Assembly: GCA_016936655.1 (NCBI GenBank)
Contig: JAFGXL010000022.1
Location: 1-56,784 of the forward strand
Reading direction: 5' to 3'
Length of the DNA stretch: 56,784 nt
From: Nitrospirota bacterium
GTDB lineage: Bacteria; Nitrospirota; Thermodesulfovibrionia; Thermodesulfovibrionales; Dissulfurispiraceae
Shown: positions 52,982 through 56,784 of the stretch, in pieces
Layout: every line of letters begins with the position of its first letter
Numbering within the stretch: position 1 is the first letter of the stretch
Notes under the pieces: model-generated
What the model saw: only the letters and a program-made list of their open reading frames with translations
Databases searched by the model: none
What the model was told of the DNA's origin: nothing
Translations under genes and position numbers: made by a program

Positions 52982-53326
52982 CTAGTTGACCTCCAATTCA
53001 GATAGTTCAAGTTCTCCGCCTGCTGTGAGCACAAAAGAGGGGCTTCCGCAGCAGGGACAGGCAAGTACATATTTTTCTTCAACGCTAAAATCAGCGCCGC
53101 ATTGATGGCATCTGCCGGATACAGGAATGTCTATAACCTCAATAGAAGCTTCCTGCGCCATTGTGCCCGGCTTAAGCGCGTCGAAGGCAAAAGTGAGGGC
53201 CTCGGGCACGACGCCCGAGGCCCTGCCTATTTTTAAAATCACCTTCTCTACTTTAGTGCAGTTGTTTGCCTCTGCCTGTTCTATTACGGCCTTAAGCAGG
53301 CTTTCAGCAACTGATACTTCATGCAT
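52982..53326 (-). CDS. hypA: Hydrogenase nickel-incorporation metallochaperone HypA
   Basis: A 114-residue HypA. MHEVSVAESLL at the N-terminus has His2 as nickel ligand, and the zinc site is formed by CHQCGADF and CPCCGSPS. It delivers nickel together with HypB. A perfect 11-bp G+C-rich inverted repeat (53197-53223) lies inside the coding region over the conserved SGVVPEAL segment. Confidence 0.96.
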   Translation of the reverse strand: MHEVSVAESLLKAVIEQAEANNCTKVEKVILKIGRASGVVPEALTFAFDALKPGTMAQEASIEVIDIPVSGRCHQCGADFSVEEKYVLACPCCGSPSFVLTAGGELELSELEVN

Positions 53327-53338
53327 GCTGTAGCTGGG

Positions 53339-53653
53339 TTAAACCCCTTTCTCCTTCTTTACTTCATGCTCATATGCATGTTTGCCGGCTTCGATAGCGG
53401 ATGCTATAGCTGTTTTGCGGCCTTCTAGCAAATCCTTGCCTTTTTCCATTGATGATGTGATCGACTCTTTTGTGTGTGCTACATAATCAGATGCCTTTTC
53501 CTTTGCAGTTTCCGCAAGGTCATGCAGTTTGCGTCTTGTGTCTGATCCTGACTGAGGAGCAACAAGCAGCGCTATGCCTGCTCCTACCATGCCGCCTAAA
53601 AGAAAAGATACCAGTATTGCTCCCGTACCGAAACCTGATTCATCGCGTCCCAT
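53339..53653 (-). CDS. YtxH-domain small membrane protein
   Basis: A 104-residue protein with one N-terminal membrane helix (about 10-30) with the typical GGMVGAGIALLVAPQSGSDTR segment, followed by a charged helix. YtxH proteins are general-stress-associated in many bacteria; the molecular role is unclear. AGGAGG precedes the ATG. It follows the DUF948 gene, its common companion. Confidence 0.92.
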   Translation of the reverse strand: MGRDESGFGTGAILVSFLLGGMVGAGIALLVAPQSGSDTRRKLHDLAETAKEKASDYVAHTKESITSSMEKGKDLLEGRKTAIASAIEAGKHAYEHEVKKEKGV

Positions 53654-53655
53654 AT

Positions 53656-54045
53656 TTATTGCCTCCTGTCTCTGATTTGGCTTATCAATACTGCGAGCGC
53701 TGCTTTTGCTCCTGCTCTTACACCCGCTACCCTGAGAGGTATAGCTGACTTAACGTCTTCAACAAGATTGCTGACTGCAACCACATTTTTGACTATTACA
53801 GAAACAGCATCAGAAAGATCTCTTGCGCTTGATGTTACTGTACCCACATCGTCGCTTATTCGATTAATGTTTTTAACAGCTGTGTTGGCCTCATCCAGAA
53901 GTGGTTTTACTCTGTCATCAAGGTTTTTTATAAAGACTCCTGTATCATCAACAAGCCTCCTGAATCCAAGCAAAACCCATATAAGAACAGCAACTCCTGC
54001 AATGCATGCCAATATTAGTGTTGTACTCAGAATTTGGGTTAACAT
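53656..54045 (-). CDS. DUF948-family membrane protein
   Basis: A 129-residue protein with an N-terminal membrane helix (about 5-25) and an amphipathic helical domain (VKPLLDEANTAVKNINRISDDVG), typical of DUF948. GAAGGAGG lies six bases before ATG 54045, so this start is preferred over 54072. It pairs with YtxH downstream (2-bp gap). Suggested to be an envelope-stress module; unproven. Confidence 0.88.
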   Translation of the reverse strand: MLTQILSTTLILACIAGVAVLIWVLLGFRRLVDDTGVFIKNLDDRVKPLLDEANTAVKNINRISDDVGTVTSSARDLSDAVSVIVKNVVAVSNLVEDVKSAIPLRVAGVRAGAKAALAVLISQIRDRRQ

Positions 54046-54074
54046 GTCGCCTCCTTCAAGACAGTATATCACAT

Positions 54075-55634
54075 TTAGTGTGCTGCGACCATGTTAACAA
54101 ATATGGATACCAGTGACGGGTCAAACTGTGTGCCTGCTCCTTTTTTAAGCTCCTGAACAGCCTCATCAACAGTTAGTCCTGCCCTGTATGGCCTGTCTGA
54201 CCTCATAGCCTCATATGCATCAGCTATGCATAAAATTCTGGCCTCGAGATTAATCTCGTCGGCCTTGAGGCCGTCCGGATATCCTGTGCCGTCATACTTT
54301 TCGTGGTGATGTCTTATAATCGGGATTATCTCTTTCAACGGGTTGAGCGGCAGCAGTATTTCTGCGCTATGTATGGGATGCATCTTTATCATATGCAGGT
54401 CTTCATCACTCAGCTTGCCCTGTTTGTCAACAATATTTTCATATGTGTTGATCTTGCCGACATCATGCAGCAGAGCTGCTATTCTGAGCCTCTGGAGCGC
54501 ATCTTTCTTAAGTCCTACAACGGTGCCGAACTTTATAACGCAATCTGCTACGCGTATTGTGTGGCCTTCTGTCCATTTGGACTTCGAATCCATTGCAGAT
54601 ATAAGGGTTGTTACTGTGCCTATGAATATATCTTCAAAATCTTCCATAAGCTTTGCATCCTGAAGAGCAACGCTCACCTGCGTGGCGATCTTCTCCATTG
54701 TCTGGACATGATCTTTTGTAAACCATGCTGCCCTTACGCTCGAGAGCACCATGACTCCAAAAGGTTTGTCCTGAAAGCTGAGAGGCAGGCAGAGATATGA
54801 AAACACATTCTTCTCAGCAGCCCATTCTGCCATGAAGGGATAGATGGTGAAGTCCTCTGTAACATCGCTCTGATAATGCGGCTTGCCTATCTGGAGCACT
54901 TTGTAAAAGGGGGATTCGTCTCTGCATATGCGCCTGCCCACATCAAGCGCAGTGCCCCATCCTGTAACGACCTCAAGCTCATTATCATCAACAAAGGCGA
55001 TCATTGCGCCGTCACAAGGAATAACTCTTCTTATAAGCTGTACTACGGAACCGACTATATCCTTTGTCTTAAGACTGGAGAGCATCTCTTTGCCTATCTC
55101 GTTTATCAGATGAAGGGTCTCTATCTTGTGCATTAAGTTGCCTTCAAGCTCTATAAAGTGCTTGTTAAGCCTGATGCTTTCAAAACCCATGCCCGTTATT
55201 GATGCAATGCCCTGAAGCAGAGTTTCGCTAGAGCTGTCAAAAGAGGTGGAAAAAGAAACTATTACAGCAACAGGATCAGCGCTGGCAAATACAGGACAAA
55301 TTATCGCAGATGCCTCTGGCGATTCCTGCGCTATAGGATGCGGCAGGCTTCTTATTGTGAGCGGAGATTTGTTTAAAACAGTATGCCTGAAAAAATCTGA
55401 GCAGCATTTGTCGCAGTATGAGGCTGTGAATTCAAGCTTCTTTTCTCTTGAGACGCCTGAAACTGAAGAAACTACAAACTCATTGGATTCATTTATAATC
55501 AGAACCAATGCGATCTCTGCAGTGAGTGAAGATGTTATAAGGTCTGCAACAGAAGCAGACAATTCTGTTGCGTTTTTTGCTGATACAACTACTGAAGAGA
55601 GCTTGTTGACCAGTTCAGCAGACTGCTTATCCAT
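54075..55634 (-). CDS. GAF-domain HD-GYP phosphodiesterase-like protein
   Basis: A 519-residue protein. Two N-terminal regions of GAF type (about 20-160 and 165-325) precede an HD-GYP domain with LLHDVGKINT (His390-Asp391), then MHPIHS, IRHHHEKYDGTGYPDGL and ADAYEAMRSDRPYR. The complete motif set predicts c-di-GMP hydrolysis. ATG 55634 has GGAG six bases upstream and overlaps the stop of the preceding HDOD gene by 8 bp. Part of a three-gene signalling operon. Confidence 0.94.
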   Translation of the reverse strand: MDKQSAELVNKLSSVVVSAKNATELSASVADLITSSLTAEIALVLIINESNEFVVSSVSGVSREKKLEFTASYCDKCCSDFFRHTVLNKSPLTIRSLPHPIAQESPEASAIICPVFASADPVAVIVSFSTSFDSSSETLLQGIASITGMGFESIRLNKHFIELEGNLMHKIETLHLINEIGKEMLSSLKTKDIVGSVVQLIRRVIPCDGAMIAFVDDNELEVVTGWGTALDVGRRICRDESPFYKVLQIGKPHYQSDVTEDFTIYPFMAEWAAEKNVFSYLCLPLSFQDKPFGVMVLSSVRAAWFTKDHVQTMEKIATQVSVALQDAKLMEDFEDIFIGTVTTLISAMDSKSKWTEGHTIRVADCVIKFGTVVGLKKDALQRLRIAALLHDVGKINTYENIVDKQGKLSDEDLHMIKMHPIHSAEILLPLNPLKEIIPIIRHHHEKYDGTGYPDGLKADEINLEARILCIADAYEAMRSDRPYRAGLTVDEAVQELKKGAGTQFDPSLVSIFVNMVAAH

Positions 55635-56484
55635 TTGATACTCCACTGATATAAATTTTAAGCGCTGGATCAGACTCTACAACATCCATCACATCAGAGA
55701 CTATATCTGTTATGTCATTTTCAAGAGAATTCATAGCCTTGAGGCATTCAGGGTCAAACGGCACAATATAAGGATCTGATCCGTATGTTATGCCAATAGC
55801 CTTTGATACAATATCAGATAAATGAACAATTGATACGGCCTTGATATTATCCCCGGCTTCTGACGGCCTGTGGTGAAATCTGATTATCTCCTTTATTATG
55901 GGAGGAAAGTTCCATACTTCAGCCAGCCACCAACCAATCTCGTCATGCCCCTTGCCAAGAATAGCCTTTTCAGCCTCGAGCATATTCATTTTTTTGCTGG
56001 TCACTATGTCGTTCAGATAAACCATCTCTTCCTTAAGGTATCTGTGCAGAAGCACCTTGCCTATGTCATGCAGCAGAGCGCCTGTCATAAGCTCTTCTAT
56101 CGTTATCAGGTTATACCTTCTGGCCAGGAGTCCGGCAACTGCTGATGTGCAGTAGGAATGATCCCACATGCCGGGCATCTCATCCTCAGCTCCTCTGAAG
56201 AGTGATGTACTCAATATTATGCCTCTTATCAGATTAGCTCCAAGCAGTATAACTCCTCTTCTTACTGAGGCTACTTTGTTGTTAAGTCCGTAGGATGGAG
56301 AGTTCACAAGCTTAAGCACCTTTGACGATAGCACATGGTCTTTTTCTATTAGTCCAGAGACCTCTTCGACTGAGTAGTTTATGTCTTCAATAATTTTAAG
56401 TATCCTGTTGTGTACGGACGGGATGGTCGGCAGATCCTTTATCTCGATCCTCTTGTCGCCGATTTTAAGAAATTCACCGGGCAT
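55627..56484 (-). CDS. HDOD-domain signalling protein
   Basis: A 285-residue HDOD protein. It has LVNSPSYGL near residues 57-65 and LLHDIGKVLLHRY (His-Asp around 144-145), and RFHHRPSE near 215. It probably serves as a regulatory protein for the HD-GYP partner; the upstream small gene's stop overlaps its start by one base. Similar in layout to the HDOD gene at the start of the window. Confidence 0.92.
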   Translation of the reverse strand: MPGEFLKIGDKRIEIKDLPTIPSVHNRILKIIEDINYSVEEVSGLIEKDHVLSSKVLKLVNSPSYGLNNKVASVRRGVILLGANLIRGIILSTSLFRGAEDEMPGMWDHSYCTSAVAGLLARRYNLITIEELMTGALLHDIGKVLLHRYLKEEMVYLNDIVTSKKMNMLEAEKAILGKGHDEIGWWLAEVWNFPPIIKEIIRFHHRPSEAGDNIKAVSIVHLSDIVSKAIGITYGSDPYIVPFDPECLKAMNSLENDITDIVSDVMDVVESDPALKIYISGVSNG

Positions 56485-56768
56485 CAGATAAGCTCCTTTA
56501 TAATGGCTTTGAGCTTACGCATAAATGGATGATCCCCTGCTGTGCTGAACCGGATATTGAGCAGTTCACTCTTTTTCTTATCTTCAGCGCTGCCATCAGG
56601 AGCGCTGCCCTCAACAATAACTCTGGAGACTCCTCTTGCCTGTATGATTGATATGTGCCTGTCTGTAAGCTCAACGCCTTTGAGAAAGAGGATATTCCCC
56701 TGTGGGTCTTTTACTGTGACAGCAAGCACCATGCCGGGATTAATCTCTTCTGGAGTAATTTTGCGCAT
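56484..56768 (-). CDS. Small conserved protein upstream of HDOD gene
   Basis: A 94-residue protein whose first half (EEINPGMVLAVTVKDPQGNILFLKGVELTDRH is the general pattern, residues 7-38) resembles the N-terminal regulatory segment found in many HD-GYP proteins. The C-terminal half is charged and helical. As a free-standing protein it may act as a sensor or partner of the HDOD and HD-GYP proteins translated after it. It lies 16 bases from the window edge, so an earlier start cannot be excluded. Confidence 0.75.
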   Translation of the reverse strand: MRKITPEEINPGMVLAVTVKDPQGNILFLKGVELTDRHISIIQARGVSRVIVEGSAPDGSAEDKKKSELLNIRFSTAGDHPFMRKLKAIIKELI

Positions 56769-56784
56769 CGCACCGCCCGGAAGA

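Overview
The window reads as a chromosomal segment of an uncultured or little-studied Gram-negative, probably anaerobic or microaerophilic bacterium. Gram-negative features are lipobox lipoproteins, a periplasmic M48 protease and an AmpG/NagZ muropeptide-recycling pathway. The energy and redox genes (membrane-bound [NiFe] uptake hydrogenase, System II cytochrome c biogenesis, pyruvate phosphate dikinase) and many HDOD, HD-GYP and GGDEF signalling proteins suggest Nitrospirota (Thermodesulfovibrio-like) or a deltaproteobacterial relative. That placement is inferred from gene content, not from a database search.

Layout. 1-2 kb: a truncated HDOD gene and a hybrid histidine kinase. 2-8.3 kb: PlsC-like acyltransferase, nitroreductase, ppdK, bioB, acylphosphatase and a secreted protein. 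8.3-11.8 kb: livHMGF ABC transporter genes without a binding protein. 11.9-18.2 kb: a cell-wall recycling block (nagA plus an M48/TPR lipoprotein, a DUF1460 protein, ampG, nagZ) interrupted by a 253-bp fold-back repeat. 18.3-23.4 kb: phosphodiesterase, an orphan hisF, tsaD, and ccsA/resB. 23.5-26.3 kb: a pseudo-receiver GGDEF protein and a degenerate histidine kinase. 26.3-29.2 kb: pabB, pyrF, dcd. 29.2-35.8 kb: hydrogenase hupSL, cytochrome b, maturation protease, hypC and hypF. 35.9-40.9 kb: a DtxR-type regulator, then the classic ffh-rpsP-khpA-rimM-trmD-rplS-rnhB translation cluster. 41-43.8 kb: trxA, a coiled-coil membrane protein and a VWA protein. 44-46.3 kb: a cation/proton antiporter and an unknown protein.

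46.5-51.5 kb is the most distinctive region. A PAS-AAA+-Fis sigma-54 activator is followed by two 12-bp palindromes, a well-spaced -24/-12 promoter, and then eight small genes in one direction: ABM monooxygenase, a 49-aa lmo0937-type membrane peptide, a BON lipoprotein, a secreted protein, a glycine-zipper lipoprotein, an sll1863-like protein, a triple-BON protein and a DUF3185 protein. This looks like a self-contained inducible envelope-stress cassette. It ends at a decayed RhuM gene that abuts the 3' end of tRNA-Ser(CGA), which suggests a former integration site.

51.9-56.8 kb: tadA, hypB, hypA, YtxH and DUF948 proteins, then a signalling operon (HD-GYP, HDOD and a small conserved protein).

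A shared palindrome, TTGACCTA(A/G)GTCAA, lies upstream of both the hydrogenase operon and trxA. It suggests joint control by a CRP/FNR-family redox regulator that is not encoded in this window.
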